NCBI RefSeq assembly: GCF_003815875.1
Contig: NZ_CP033924.1
Span: forward strand, 496,001 to 560,000
DNA: 64,000 nt
Reading direction: 5' to 3'
DNA from: Chryseobacterium lactis
GTDB lineage: Bacteria > Bacteroidota > Bacteroidia > Flavobacteriales > Weeksellaceae
Under the pieces are notes generated by a model. It saw only the letters and a program-made list of their open reading frames with translations, was not told the origin of the DNA and ran no database searches. The translations under genes and the position numbers were made by a program. Within the stretch, counting starts at the first letter, position 1; the number at the start of each line of letters is the position of its first letter. Shown here in pieces: positions 39,001-48,000 of this stretch.

Positions 39001-40747
39001 TTATGTTTCTCAGGCAGATGCAATTGCTGGCAACACCAATACTATTGTCAATCCAACAGCTTATGTATCAGGGAATGCGACTATTTATGTAAGAATAAAG
39101 TCTACAACTTGTGCTAAAATTGCAGAACTTCAGTTAATTATAAATGTTAAACCCACACCTGTGATTACTGCTTCATCAACTGCAATATGTAATGGTAACA
39201 GTGTAATTTTAACATCAAGTATACCTACCGGAAATACGTGGTCTACAGGTGCTACTACGCCATCCATTACCGTCACCACAGCCGGAACATATACTTTAAC
39301 AAATACCAATGGAGCCTGTATCGGTGATCCGGTAAGTATTACGATCGGAGCAGGAACAGATCCTAATCTTCAGGTTACGGGAAACACAGTCTTCTGTCAG
39401 GGTTCATCTACTACATTAACAGCAACCGCCTCGGGTACGGGAAATACTTTCGCCTGGTCCAATGGAGTAAACACCGCCGCTAACACAGTAACAACTGCGG
39501 GAATCTATACAGTGACCGTAACCACTCCTGCCGGATGCCAATATCAAAAATCTGTTACGGTAACAATGGATCCATTAATTGCAGTCAATATTGCAACTCC
39601 AGCCTCAATTACCTGTACAACTTCACAAATCACTTTAGACGCCAGCTCTTCCGTGTATCAAACCGGAGCTACATTTTTATGGGCTGCAACCGCCGGTGGA
39701 AATATTGTCTCCGGAGGGAATACTCTTACCCCGATTGTCAATAATGGAGGAACTTATACGCTCACCATTACCAGTGCAACCCGTAACGGATGTGTAAAAC
39801 AAGCTTCCGTTACTGTGACTAAAAATACCACTCCGCCCACTGTTATCCTTTCTTCTCCACAACTGACCATCTGTAAAGGAGAATCTGTTACCATAACTGC
39901 ATCCGGAGCCACAACTTATACATGGAATAGCCTTTCGGGAACAGGAAACACACAAACTGTCAGTCCAGGGACCACTACAACATATTCTGTAACCGGTACA
40001 GGAGCAAACGGATGTACAGGAACAGCAACTATTACTATCCGGGTGGTACCTGAGATTGCATCTACATTGCATGATATAGAGATTTGCCAGGGGGACAAAG
40101 CCATTCTGGATGCCGGATCAGGGTTAAATTATACTTACAGATGGAATACCGGAGCAACCACACAGACCATCAATGTAAATACTGAGGGAACTTATACGGT
40201 AACCATAAGTAATGGTTATTGTTCTAAAACTTTTACTTCTATCGTTTCCTATATTCCGAGACCACAAATTTTGAAGATCCTTTATAAAGATCCTGTTTTA
40301 ACAATTATTGCTAAAAACAATGGCACTACTCCTATGGAATATTCTATCGACGGAGAGCTAACATGGCAAACCTCCAACATCTTCAATAATGTACTCAGAA
40401 ACACTCAATATCCTGTATCGGTAAGAAATAAAGGGACATCCTGTTCTTCAATAGCAGAATATTATACATTTTTTATGGCTAATATCATCACTCCTAATTC
40501 TGATGGTATCAACGATGTTCTCAACTTCAGTATCATCAGTAAATACGGAAATTTTGCAGGCAATATTTTTGACCGATATGGGAAAGAGGTTTTTAAAATC
40601 ACTTCAAAAAATCCTATATGGGATGGAAAATATTTAGGAAGACCTCTGCCTACCGATACCTATTGGTACAAGTTATCATGGGAAGACCGATTCACTAAGA
40701 AACCTATGGAATTATCCGGCTGGGTACTTTTAAAGAACAGAGAATAA
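36059..40747 (+). CDS. giant T9SS type B lectin-like adhesin with tandem Ig-like repeats
   Basis: 1562 residues. A signal peptide (~21 residues) is followed by a legume/L-type lectin-like domain at ~25-255 with FGKGDGFAFWYL and AVGLMLGFDIF. Residues 346-1032 are three units of exactly 229 residues, each with two Ig/SprB-like segments (TWSTGETTPTITV... and TYTWSNGT...) and a FDLTSAQNNLSSTPGVSFDY module. A diverged fourth unit and further Ig-like domains follow. The last ~90 residues (NIITPNSDGINDVLNFSI, FDRYGKEVF, WDGKYLGRPLPTDTYWY) are the gliding-associated type B sorting domain. It is a surface adhesin exported by T9SS. Confidence 0.88.
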   Translation: MKKNLLLYFFILLLCTNKALSQTYQLTGNPVNTTGWTLVPSTIVSGDFVRLVDDITGASGAIKLNAPINLKYCDKWRVEFDFRIDGSGTSSFGKGDGFAFWYLANPPVTSQGGSGLGIPQNAVGLMLGFDIFNNATSSSMSKVHVAYGVVQNTTDTNNIEFFNTAGSSFHSPDLNSTQPFTGPTYKRVEVTGKIDPTTPANWIITIKIDGNTITSQSFAPSGGATTMTQGYFGFSASTGGASARHSIKNVKIYTDKVPVLQSIITKSFCPGSNTVDLTSFNSQFTSNPGNYTFTYYIQGSSTPIANPTNFQFNSNTTIAVSIKDPAQILCDNSDARIQLTITSAPTPTITASSPILCYGGSITLTSNQTTGNTWSTGETTPTITVITPGTYTLTNNSTGCTSSPASITITGEANPDIQITGNLALCESPTQLTASSIGTGNIYTWSNGTNGNSISVSAPGTYTVTVRTPAGCQYQKSVTVTQGVVPAVQNASLSQCSTTSTATFDLTSAQNNLSSTPGVSFDYYVSQADAIAGNANTIANPTAYISGNATIYVRVKSTTCAKIAELQLSISTTSTPTITASSSTICNGGNITLTSSQATGNTWSTGETTSTITITTPGTYTLTNTTAGCASQPASITITAESDPNIQITGNVILCESPTQLTASSTGTGNTYTWSNGTNGDTMSVSAPGTYTVTVRTPAGCQYQKSVAVTQGVVPAVQNASLSQCSTATTATFDLTSAQNNLSSTPGVSFDYYVSQADAIAGNNNTIANPTAYVSGNATIYVRVKSATCAKIAELQLSISTTTTPTITASSSTICNGGNITLTSSQATGNTWSTGETTPTITVSTPGTYTLTNTTTGCTSQPASITITAESDPNIQIMGSTILCESPTQLTASSTGTGNTYTWSNGTSGNTVSISSPGTYTVTVRTPTGCQYQKSVAVTQGVVPTIQNASLSQCSSATTATFDLTSAQNNLSSTPGVSFDYYVSQADAIAGNTNTIVNPTAYVSGNATIYVRIKSTTCAKIAELQLIINVKPTPVITASSTAICNGNSVILTSSIPTGNTWSTGATTPSITVTTAGTYTLTNTNGACIGDPVSITIGAGTDPNLQVTGNTVFCQGSSTTLTATASGTGNTFAWSNGVNTAANTVTTAGIYTVTVTTPAGCQYQKSVTVTMDPLIAVNIATPASITCTTSQITLDASSSVYQTGATFLWAATAGGNIVSGGNTLTPIVNNGGTYTLTITSATRNGCVKQASVTVTKNTTPPTVILSSPQLTICKGESVTITASGATTYTWNSLSGTGNTQTVSPGTTTTYSVTGTGANGCTGTATITIRVVPEIASTLHDIEICQGDKAILDAGSGLNYTYRWNTGATTQTINVNTEGTYTVTISNGYCSKTFTSIVSYIPRPQILKILYKDPVLTIIAKNNGTTPMEYSIDGELTWQTSNIFNNVLRNTQYPVSVRNKGTSCSSIAEYYTFFMANIITPNSDGINDVLNFSIISKYGNFAGNIFDRYGKEVFKITSKNPIWDGKYLGRPLPTDTYWYKLSWEDRFTKKPMELSGWVLLKNRE
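37094..39154 (+). repeat. three 687-bp tandem in-frame repeats in the adhesin gene
   Basis: Units begin at 37094, 37781 and 38468, each exactly 687 bp (229 codons); a diverged fourth unit starts at 39155. Long stretches are identical at DNA level between units, so unit number can change by recombination. Confidence 0.92.
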
Positions 40748-40756
40748 GCTTTTCAA

Positions 40757-40783
40757 TGCCGGTAAAATAACCGGCATTTTTTT
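40757..40783 (+). terminator. terminator after the adhesin gene
   Basis: TGCCGGT (40757-40763) pairs with ACCGGCA (40770-40776), followed by T7. Confidence 0.92.
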
Positions 40784-40866
40784 ATTAACCGAAATCAAAA
40801 TTTTGAATAATTACTATTATTAAAAAAAGCTATAGCCAGTATTAATGGTATTTGAACAAAATACTT

Positions 40867-40874
40867 TATCTTTG
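40867..40874 (+). promoter_or_regulatory. ssrA promoter -7 element
   Basis: TATCTTTG lies 16 bp before the mature tmRNA 5' end and fits TAnnTTTG; the precursor would be trimmed by RNase P. A TTTG at 40851-40854 is closer than the usual spacing. Confidence 0.5.
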
Positions 40875-40890
40875 CATTCACTTTATTCAT

Positions 40891-41287
40891 GGGGTTGACT
40901 GGTTTCGACAGCAAGATCAATGGGTAAGTAAGCATGCAGAGAACCGTAGCGCGATCTCTTAAATCCCTTGCTACACAACTTTAACTGGCAACGAAGAGTT
41001 CGCTCTTGCAGCTTAATATCGAATTATAGTAGATCTAAGCGCTTTCCTGAAGATAGTAAGGAAGCAAGATATTCCACAAATGCTCTGTTCTGCGGCGTTT
41101 GATCCTGGGATATAGGAATGCGGGAATAAGGTTTTAGATACTTTGGCTAAAACTCGAAAACTTTAGAAGATAAGCTGGAAGTTGGGTGTCTATCCTCTGC
41201 CTCCAGTCGAAAACCAATGGTAGAATAAGCATGTAGAAATCTTATGTATTGCTTGTTTGGACGAGGGTTCGAATCCCTCCAACTCCA
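40891..41287 (+). ncRNA. ssrA: transfer-messenger RNA (tmRNA)
   Basis: About 397 nt. The 5' end GGGGTTG pairs with the 3' end CAACTCC, with discriminator A and a T arm GGTTCGAATCC, forming the Ala-type half tRNA. The reading frame at 40987-41016 encodes the tag GNEEFALAA and a stop, so the full tag is Ala-GNEEFALAA. It rescues stalled ribosomes with SmpB. The last 12 nt of the gene plus 2 bp form the left attachment repeat of the integrative element, and the gene stays intact. Confidence 0.97.
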
Positions 41288-41289
41288 CT
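41276..41289 (+). repeat. left attachment repeat (attL core) in ssrA
   Basis: 14 bp CCTCCAACTCCACT, identical to 56758-56771. It covers the 3' acceptor strand of the tmRNA, a classical target for tyrosine integrases. Confidence 0.9.
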
Positions 41290-41298
41290 TTTCAAACT

Positions 41299-41350
41299 AA
41301 AGAGAATTTGTAATTTATTGATTTATAAACAATTACATTTTCTCTTTTTT
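41299..41350 (+). terminator. element-borne terminator that replaces the ssrA terminator
   Basis: AAAGAGAA and TGTAATT arms (41299-41315) pair with AATTACA and TTCTCTTT (41331-41347) with one internal loop, then T-rich sequence. It lies 10 bp after the left attachment core and would end ssrA transcription now that the native terminator is 15.5 kb away. Confidence 0.75.
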
Positions 41351-41354
41351 ATTT

Positions 41355-41377
41355 TTGTACCCAAAGTTGTACCCAAA
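41355..41377 (+). promoter_or_regulatory. left integrase arm-type sites (two TTGTACCCAAA repeats)
   Basis: TTGTACCCAAA occurs twice with a 12-bp period, 66 bp inside the left core. The same 23-bp pair recurs in the same orientation at 56620-56642 near the right end. Paired arm repeats on both sides of the core are typical of tyrosine integrase binding; the role is inferred. Confidence 0.65.
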
Positions 41378-41470
41378 TTTTTGAAATGTACTTTTTTAAA
41401 TCTGTTTGAATTTAATTAAACTTATTTGAATTTTAAGAATACAATAAGTTATTATAATAATACAAATATA

Positions 41471-41995
41471 CTACGATTTAAAATAATGTCCGTTACTTTC
41501 AAAATAATCAAACATTATGCTTCGTGCAGTTGCGCTCCAATCAATCACAACCCAATTAGGAATATTAAAAGTATCATCTTCGTAAAGCCATTGTACAAAA
41601 TCTTCATCACTTCCGAACTCGCCGTAATAAAAATTATTTACATACTCGTATAAACTGTGGAAATCTATATTTCCTAAACAATCTAAACAGGCTTCGTAAA
41701 CCTCTAAGTCATGTCCTGAATCGTTAATTTGTTCAATTATTTCGTAAATGTCTTTAGATATATGACATTCGCTCAACAATCCCATTTTTTCAAGAAAAGG
41801 ACATTCGTAGTCCTGAAACATAAATTCAGGGTCTTGTTCGTCAGAATGAAGCTCATACATTGCGGTAATTAGTTCGTCATAGTCTGAGTAATCGGCTAAA
41901 TCAAGCCATTTCCCAAATAATGAGCCGTTGTTGTACTTGGCATAGGTTCCTACATAGATACTCGCAGTATCAAGACAATTTCGTAAATTTGTCAT
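41471..41995 (-). CDS. ardA: antirestriction protein ArdA
   Basis: 174 residues, strongly acidic, family length ~165-185. The start carries the ArdA signature IYVGTYAKYNNGSLFGKWLD at residues ~13-32, then FMFQDYECPF in the middle. ArdA mimics bent B-form DNA and blocks type I restriction enzymes, protecting incoming mobile DNA. It is the first gene inside the left end and is transcribed outward toward ssrA. Two adjoining hairpins upstream (42034-42101) may influence its expression. Confidence 0.93.
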   Translation of the reverse strand: MTNLRNCLDTASIYVGTYAKYNNGSLFGKWLDLADYSDYDELITAMYELHSDEQDPEFMFQDYECPFLEKMGLLSECHISKDIYEIIEQINDSGHDLEVYEACLDCLGNIDFHSLYEYVNNFYYGEFGSDEDFVQWLYEDDTFNIPNWVVIDWSATARSIMFDYFESNGHYFKS

Positions 41996-42803
41996 GTTGA
42001 TAAGTTTTAGATACGTTAAAATTTATTGATGTTGCCTTGTTGCGTTGCACCGCTTCAAGGCTTTTTTATTTTATGTAAGCCTTGTATCCAAAGACACAAG
42101 GTTATTTTTAGTAGTTAAGTACAGAGTAAAGATACGTAAAAAACACGATAACCACCAGCTTTTAAGACACTTTTTACTCAAAATATCAATACTTTTCAAG
42201 GTTAGTTAAAATCTTTTTAACCACTCCGAGCGCATAAAAACAAAAGCAGGTCTGAGAAAAACAAAATCCGAGCATAGGGGACACTACGAAAAAACTACTA
42301 CAACCCACACCCAAACCGTTATAGTAGGTACACACCCGATACATATTCAAAATTTTGAGATTTGGTATAGGGGGTGCATTTTTACATGAAAATTTGACGG
42401 GTGGTGTAATTAGTAACCCAAGTATTATACATTTTCCCGAAACTCCGCAGGTAAAATCAACATCACATACAGAACACCACAGACCGTCTGCCATAGTAAC
42501 ACGAAATGTTGGTTTAGAATTGTTAGAGAGAGATTAATTATGAGATAAATTTGAGTATATATGGCTAGATAGCTTTATCGTTTTGGGGTTAATAGGCAGA
42601 TATATATTAACAAAAATGAGCCTATTTAAAATCTGATTTTTCAATCCCCCTATAAAAACATAGAAACTACTTACCATACCTAAAACCTAGATAAAATCTT
42701 TAATGCTGAAAAAATTTCACAGGTTTTTTGAGCAAAGCAGAAAGATTCGTAAAATTTCATATTTTTGTAGCTAGAATTTTAACGAAAAAATATAAAGCGT
42801 TAG
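41996..42803. other. 808-bp noncoding region between ardA and the structured leader
   Basis: No convincing gene is seen: the longest frame (42186-42494, minus) is a Cys-rich unlikely product without a plausible start context. The stretch holds twin hairpins near ardA, a GGTTA/TAACC hairpin (42200-42222), and a -7 element TATTTTTG at 42760-42767 ahead of the leader. Being the largest empty region of the element, it is where an origin of transfer or packaging site would be sought. Confidence 0.4.
42034..42101. promoter_or_regulatory. twin hairpins upstream of ardA
   Basis: GCCTTG/CAAGGC (42034-42039 with 42056-42061), followed by T6 on the plus strand, and CCTTGT/ACAAGG (42080-42085 with 42096-42101). 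They share the CCTTG motif. They could be a plus-strand terminator, an operator pair or a single-strand promoter structure for ardA. Confidence 0.4.
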
Positions 42804-43003
42804 CTATTATTTGAGTGTCTCAAAATCGCCAAAATTAAGATACACACCTCAAATGAATAATAGGTTAATGCCTACGCTATGGCGTGGGCTAAACTTATTT
42901 TGGGGTGGGGCGTTTGGCGATGCCTGAGACCAATAAGGCTTAGTCCCACGCTTTCTGTATTAATAACCTTTCACTTTGGGACTGAGTGATGCAATAAATC
43001 ACT
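42804..43003 (+). ncRNA. structured leader with alternative helices ahead of the small-protein operon
   Basis: A long hairpin pairs CTATTAT+TTGAG (42804-42815) with CTCAA+ATAATAG (42848-42863). Then GCCTACGC/GCGTGGGC (42870-42877 with 42882-42889) competes with GCGTGGGCTAA/TTAGTCCCACGC (42882-42892 with 42940-42951), which competes with CTTAGTCCC/GGGACTGAG (42939-42947 with 42978-42986). Last, AGTGAT/ATCACT (42985-42990 with 42998-43003) ends exactly at the ATG at 43004. The helices are visible; a switch function is inference. It might instead be a single-strand DNA structure such as an origin. Confidence 0.5.
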
Positions 43004-43396
43004 ATGAAAAAAGTCTTTATTTCTCTTCTGTTGTTCATGGGTATAACAGTATTCTCACAGGAAAAATTTGATTGCAACAATCTATCTAAAACAGATTATC
43101 TCAATAAGTATTACCAACTACGAAACTACGGGTTAAATTACAAGTTCAAAGACGGTACGGAAGTAATTCCAGTGCTGATTTCAAAAATATTTGATGAAAA
43201 CAACCTAAGACAGATATGTATTGATACCGCATATCAAGACCATAAATTCGGGACAGAAAACAGTTACAAACTATTTCGTGATAATATTCAAAACATATCC
43301 AGAGAAGTATTTATGAATGATTACGACTACTTTCAGATATTTTTGAAAATGATTACTCATTTGGAAAGCAATTCTAATTACATACGAACAAGATAA
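43004..43396 (+). CDS. hypothetical secreted protein
   Basis: 130 residues. The signal peptide MKKVFISLLLFMGITVFSQ is followed by a small, charged, mostly helical protein with one Cys pair (Cys24 and Cys66 by count). I do not recognise it. It is the first of four closely spaced plus-strand genes, begins right after a start-codon hairpin, and is followed after 2 bp by the next gene. Confidence 0.6.
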   Translation: MKKVFISLLLFMGITVFSQEKFDCNNLSKTDYLNKYYQLRNYGLNYKFKDGTEVIPVLISKIFDENNLRQICIDTAYQDHKFGTENSYKLFRDNIQNISREVFMNDYDYFQIFLKMITHLESNSNYIRTR

Positions 43397-43398
43397 TT

Positions 43399-43980
43399 AT
43401 GGAAAAGAAAACTATTCAAATAGACAAAAACATCCCTAAATCGATACTGATAGGTTTTGCACTAGCATTTGTAACAGTTTTTGCGATAGAACATTACAGT
43501 ACATTTTCCTACATCCCGAATCTTAGCAATCCTACAATAGACTACGGACATAAGATTGTTATTAGCGGAACGTATGACACCCGCACAACGCCTGTTGGCG
43601 CATTGTATCAGACTACGCCATTCGGAACAAAGATAGATTTACCGACAAACGGAATGATGTGCAGTGAGCTACTGTATGATTCTGAGTTTAAAAGCTACTC
43701 AAACAAAGGCGTGTTGTATGCAAAATCTGTATTTACTGATTACAAATACCTCCTGCTATTTTGGTTAGCATACACTCTTATCGTCCTGTTTTTCAAAAGA
43801 TACCGTCTAAAGGTTTTGATTCTGATATTACCAACTTTAGGTATCAATTGTAGTCATTCTAAACAAGAGCCAATAGGATATTGTATAACGCACGGAAACA
43901 CGGCAAAAATCGATTCAAATATTCAAACCAACAAAACGCCTAAACCAACAAATACAACGGCTATAAACAACTGTTTTTAA
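43399..43980 (+). CDS. hypothetical membrane protein
   Basis: 193 residues with two membrane segments (residues ~14-30 and ~117-133 plus a short hydrophobic stretch after KRYRLK) enclosing an extracytoplasmic domain of ~85 residues, and a low-complexity Thr/Asn/Lys C-terminal tail. Not recognised. It is the second gene of the operon, 2 bp after the first, so translation is likely coupled. The three partners are all secreted, which suggests an envelope complex or an effector set. Confidence 0.55.
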   Translation: MEKKTIQIDKNIPKSILIGFALAFVTVFAIEHYSTFSYIPNLSNPTIDYGHKIVISGTYDTRTTPVGALYQTTPFGTKIDLPTNGMMCSELLYDSEFKSYSNKGVLYAKSVFTDYKYLLLFWLAYTLIVLFFKRYRLKVLILILPTLGINCSHSKQEPIGYCITHGNTAKIDSNIQTNKTPKPTNTTAINNCF

Positions 43981-44006
43981 ACTACAATTTTTTAAAATTT
44001 ATCAAT

Positions 44007-44318
44007 ATGAAAAAATTATTTTTTACGCTATTATTAGCAACGACACCAGTATTATTTTTTGCGCAGGAGGAAAAACCAAAAGAAACTGCAAAAGAATGTG
44101 ATTTACCTAAAGATTTTAAAGAACCAATCAAGAACAACCGACTAAAAAAGTTTGTAGCCATTGATAACGGTGTTGAGGAAAAAGAGGTAACTATTATCAG
44201 AGCGCAAAATGGATTCGGGAGTGGAATTTATACAGCCTGTGTAAAAGGTCAGCCAATCCAATATCAAAAAATGGGTACAGTTTTTATGAGAGAAGGTAAT
44301 AATCCTTTCAAAAAGTAA
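44007..44318 (+). CDS. hypothetical secreted protein
   Basis: 103 residues; signal peptide MKKLFFTLLLATTPVLFFAQ, then a short acidic/lysine linker and a small beta-rich domain with two Cys (ECDLP and TACVKG). Not recognised. Third gene of the operon, 26 bp after the second and 6 bp before the fourth. Confidence 0.6.
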   Translation: MKKLFFTLLLATTPVLFFAQEEKPKETAKECDLPKDFKEPIKNNRLKKFVAIDNGVEEKEVTIIRAQNGFGSGIYTACVKGQPIQYQKMGTVFMREGNNPFKK

Positions 44319-44324
44319 TTAGCT

Positions 44325-44714
44325 ATGAGAAACCTATTAGTAATTGTATTACTCTTAGTATCTGCAATCTGTTTCGGGCAAAAATCCCAGATGAAGACAC
44401 AATATGTGAAGTACAGGCAGAACAAAGGCGGATATTGGACTGAGTGGAGCGGATTAAAGAAAACATCCGTTACAGTAACCATAAATGCAGATGAACAAAG
44501 AATCATAGTACATTCAAGTCCACAGGAAACATACAGAATCCTTGATTTTAAACCAACACAATATATTGATGATAGTTTGGTGCAGGATTATTATTGTGTT
44601 GATTCAAGCGGTAAAAAATGTACGATAACGTTTGTGATAAGCAAAAGTGAAAATGCCATAATCAATCTCAAATATAATAATTGGCAATACATTTATAGCG
44701 GATATTTACTGTAA
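44325..44714 (+). CDS. hypothetical secreted protein
   Basis: 129 residues with a signal peptide (MRNLLVIVLLLVSAICFGQ) and a beta-rich body (WTEWSGLKKTSVTVTINADE, IIVHSSPQETYRIL). The CxxxxxxC-type pair YYCVDSSGKKCTI may form a disulfide. Not recognised; a small lipocalin-like barrel is one possibility from the strand pattern only. It closes the four-gene operon and is followed at once by a terminator hairpin. Confidence 0.6.
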   Translation: MRNLLVIVLLLVSAICFGQKSQMKTQYVKYRQNKGGYWTEWSGLKKTSVTVTINADEQRIIVHSSPQETYRILDFKPTQYIDDSLVQDYYCVDSSGKKCTITFVISKSENAIINLKYNNWQYIYSGYLL

Positions 44715-44719
44715 AATTG

Positions 44720-44750
44720 AGCCTTGACCTTATTGGTTGGGGCTTATGTT
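44720..44750 (+). terminator. terminator after the small-protein operon
   Basis: AGCCTTGACC (44720-44729) and GGTTGGGGCT (44735-44744) pair fully when G-U pairs are allowed, with a TTATT loop and a T-rich tail. Its CCTTATTGGT is the exact complement of ACCAATAAGG in the leader at 42929-42938. Confidence 0.65.
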
Positions 44751-44906
44751 TTCAATCTCTGTAAACACCCATGAAAAGAGGGGTTAACAAAGAATCTGCA
44801 AGATAGTACCAATACATACTATAACTTTTATCTTACTTATATCACACATTTAAACAAACCTAAACACTCTAATCGGGAAAATTTGGAGAAAAAAAATACG
44901 TCAAGT

Positions 44907-44932
44907 TTTGTCGCCCCACAGATATAGATTTG
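44907..44932 (+). promoter_or_regulatory. RHS promoter with TTTGTCGC element (island copy)
   Basis: TTTGTCGC at 44907-44914 and TAGATTTG at 44925-44932. The same TTTGTCGC with the same 18-bp offset to TATCTTGC occurs at 56945-56970 before the chromosomal RHS locus. The leader to the RHS ATG is ~110 nt; no other feature is seen in 44751-45048. Confidence 0.5.
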
Positions 44933-45048
44933 TAAAAAGGGAAAATAATAATTCAAAATACAGGGAAAATACCTATGCTTTGAACCAATGATTTTTTCTA
45001 AATTGTCGCCCAAATAAAAATTTAATATGTAAAAAATCGCAAGTAATT

Positions 45049-48000
45049 ATGAAAAAAAATCTATTACGAACCTTATTCGCATTCATAGGAATGCTGATAA
45101 GTTTATGTACTTATGCACAAACACCCACCTCCAATGAAAACTACGTACAGGTTACAAAATGCCTTGATGCAGATTGTGTTAAAAAAGCCGTAACAGTACA
45201 GTATTTTGATGGATTAGGAAGACCTAAACAGGTTGTTGATGTAAAGGCTTCACCCACAGGAAAAGATGTCGTTACGCACATCGAATATGATGGATTTGGC
45301 AGACAGGTCAAAGATTTCTTACCTGTACCACAGTCAAACACACTCAACGGAAATATTGTACCCAATCCGCTAGGAAATGCTTCATCAGTCTACGGAGCAG
45401 AAAAGATTTATTCAGAGAAGCAGTTGGAGAACTCACCATTAGATAGGTTACAGCAACTCACGCAGGTTGGTAATGATTGGAGCAACAAACCTGTAAAAAT
45501 GGATTATGATGCTAATTCCGATAATGAAGTGAGACGTTATGAAACTACTACCGATTATATTGAGGGTAGAACATTATCAGTTCTAAAAGTCACCAACAGC
45601 ACCAACTCCCTGAACGGCTACTATAAAAAAGCTCAATTATATAAAAACATCGTTACTGATGAAGACGGAAATAAAACCATTGAGTTCAAAGACGGCAAAG
45701 GTCAGGTAGTTCTAGTAAGAAAAGTATTGAGCGACACAGAAAATGCGGACACTTACTATATCTATAACGAATACAATCAGTTAGCATTTGTTGTACCGCC
45801 TAGTGCGTCAGAAGCAATCAAAAACTTAGCACCAGCAACACAGATACCAGATAATGTACTGAACAACCTTTGCTATCAATACAGACATGACGGCAGAGAC
45901 AATCTCGTTGAAAAGAAAATACCTAACAAGGGTTGGGAATACATGGTTTATGATAAGGGAGACAAATTAGTAGCTTCACAGGATGCGAACCAAAGAGAGC
46001 AAAATAAATGGCTAGTTTTCAAATATGATTCTTTCAGACGCTTAGCCTACACAGCTATTATGACGGGTGGAAACAGAGTTACACTACAAAATCAGGCTAA
46101 AGATATAGTTGTTAAAGAAACGAGAGACGGTGGATTTATCAACAGTGGCATGAGAATATTTTACAGCAACTCATTTTTAAGCTCAATCGAAAAGGTTTTA
46201 ACTGTAAACTATTATGATACCTATCCGACATACAGTTTCAATCCAACATTTCCCACCACTGTATTTGGAGCAGATATTCTAACAGACAATCCAAATAATC
46301 CCGCAACCATTAACCACAGTACAAACAGCCTTTTGGTAATGACAATGGTTAAGAATCTTGAAGATGATAATTGGACAAAAAACTACAATTATTATGATGA
46401 CAGAGGTAGGGTTGTAAGCACATATTCAATAAATTATTTGGGAGGTTATTCCAGAACGGAAACCGAACTAGATTTTACAGGAAATCCGTTAAAAGCTTAT
46501 ACATATCATGCAAGAAAAGCAGATGAAGCAGGAGTTACAGTCAAAGAAAGATTTGTTTATGACGAGGGGAACAGACTTAAACAACATTATCATCAGGTAG
46601 ATAGTAACCCAGAGGAATTATTGGCAGATAATACCTACAATGAACTTTCACAATTAGTTAATAAAAAAGTAGGAAATAATTTACAGAGCATTGATTACGC
46701 CTACAATATCAGAGGTTGGATGTCTGATATTAACAAAAATCAAATGACCGCACCTGATTTAGGCGGTAAATTGTTTTCATATAAAATTAAATACACAAGC
46801 AGAGACGGAATAGAAAATCCCGACCCGACACAGTTTGCAGGTAAAAATGTAATTCCGAGATATAACGGGAACATTACAGAAGTGGACTGGAGAGCCGTTG
46901 AAACAATAGGTGCAAATCCGTCTTTAACACCAAAAAGATATGGCTATGCTTATGATAAATTAAACAGATTAACAGCAGGTTATTATCAGAATCCAATTAA
47001 TCCATACAGCAAAGAAAACATTGAATCTTTAGCGTATGATTTGAACGGGAACGTAATAAATCTTTACAGAACATCTGTAATGGAATATGGAAGCAATACG
47101 GCTACCGTAATTGATAATCTCGCTTACGACTATAACGGAAATCAAGCTACCAGAATCAAAGATAATAGCGGTAACAGTACAGGATATGAGGGTACAACAG
47201 GTTTTCCGATTGAGTATGATGCGAACGGAAATATGAAAAACATGATGGATAAGCAGATTACAGGAATAGCTTATAATCATTTGAATTTGCCTAATACTGT
47301 AAATATTGGCTTTGACCAAATTACTACACAGATTAATACAAAATACCGTGCTGACGGAGCAAAACTAAGAAAAGAGAATATTAAAAGCTCAATTGGTTTT
47401 GCGGGAACAGATACTACTGTACAAACAACTGATTATTTAGATGGATTCCAATATTTCAAATCCACATCAAGTAGTACAGGGGGCGGAGGTGGAAGCTCAG
47501 AACTTTTAATGATGTCAAAACGTGCATTTGAGCCACAAGCATTTACACCTATCGGAATTATTGAGCCAACGATTGACCCACCTTTTGGCGGTGGCGGGAT
47601 TATTGCCAATTTAAAAACACCAGATTTACAATTTTTTGCAACATCGGAAGGATTTTATGATTACAACAAAAATCAATACATTTACCAATACAAAGACCAT
47701 TTAGGCAATGTAAGGGTAAGTTTTGCAAGAAACAGCGCAGGAGTTCTTGAAATTGTAGACAATAACGATTATTACCCATTCGGAATGAATCACCTGAAAA
47801 CAGGAAACTCATTCTTTGGGCAAAGTAGCTTCAAAAATTACAAGTTCGGAGGCAAAGAATTACAGGAAACAGGGTTTTACGACTTTGGTGCTAGGCTATA
47901 TATGAATGATGTTGTAAGATGGGGAGTAATTGACCCTCTCGCAGAAACAACTAGAAGATGGTCACCATTTGCGTATGCTTTCAATAATCCTTTGCGATAT

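Noticed and set aside
37094..39154. Long direct repeats as a CRISPR array
   Set aside because: The units are 687 bp, in frame and part of an adhesin gene; no short repeat/spacer pattern.
39677..40072. 131-codon minus-strand frame inside the adhesin
   Set aside because: Cys/Ser-rich antisense shadow of a Thr/Gly-rich coding region.
42186..42494. 102-codon minus-strand frame in the noncoding part of the element
   Set aside because: Cys-rich, hydrophobic without a coherent signal or membrane pattern, no -7 element, and it crosses visible hairpins; more likely chance.
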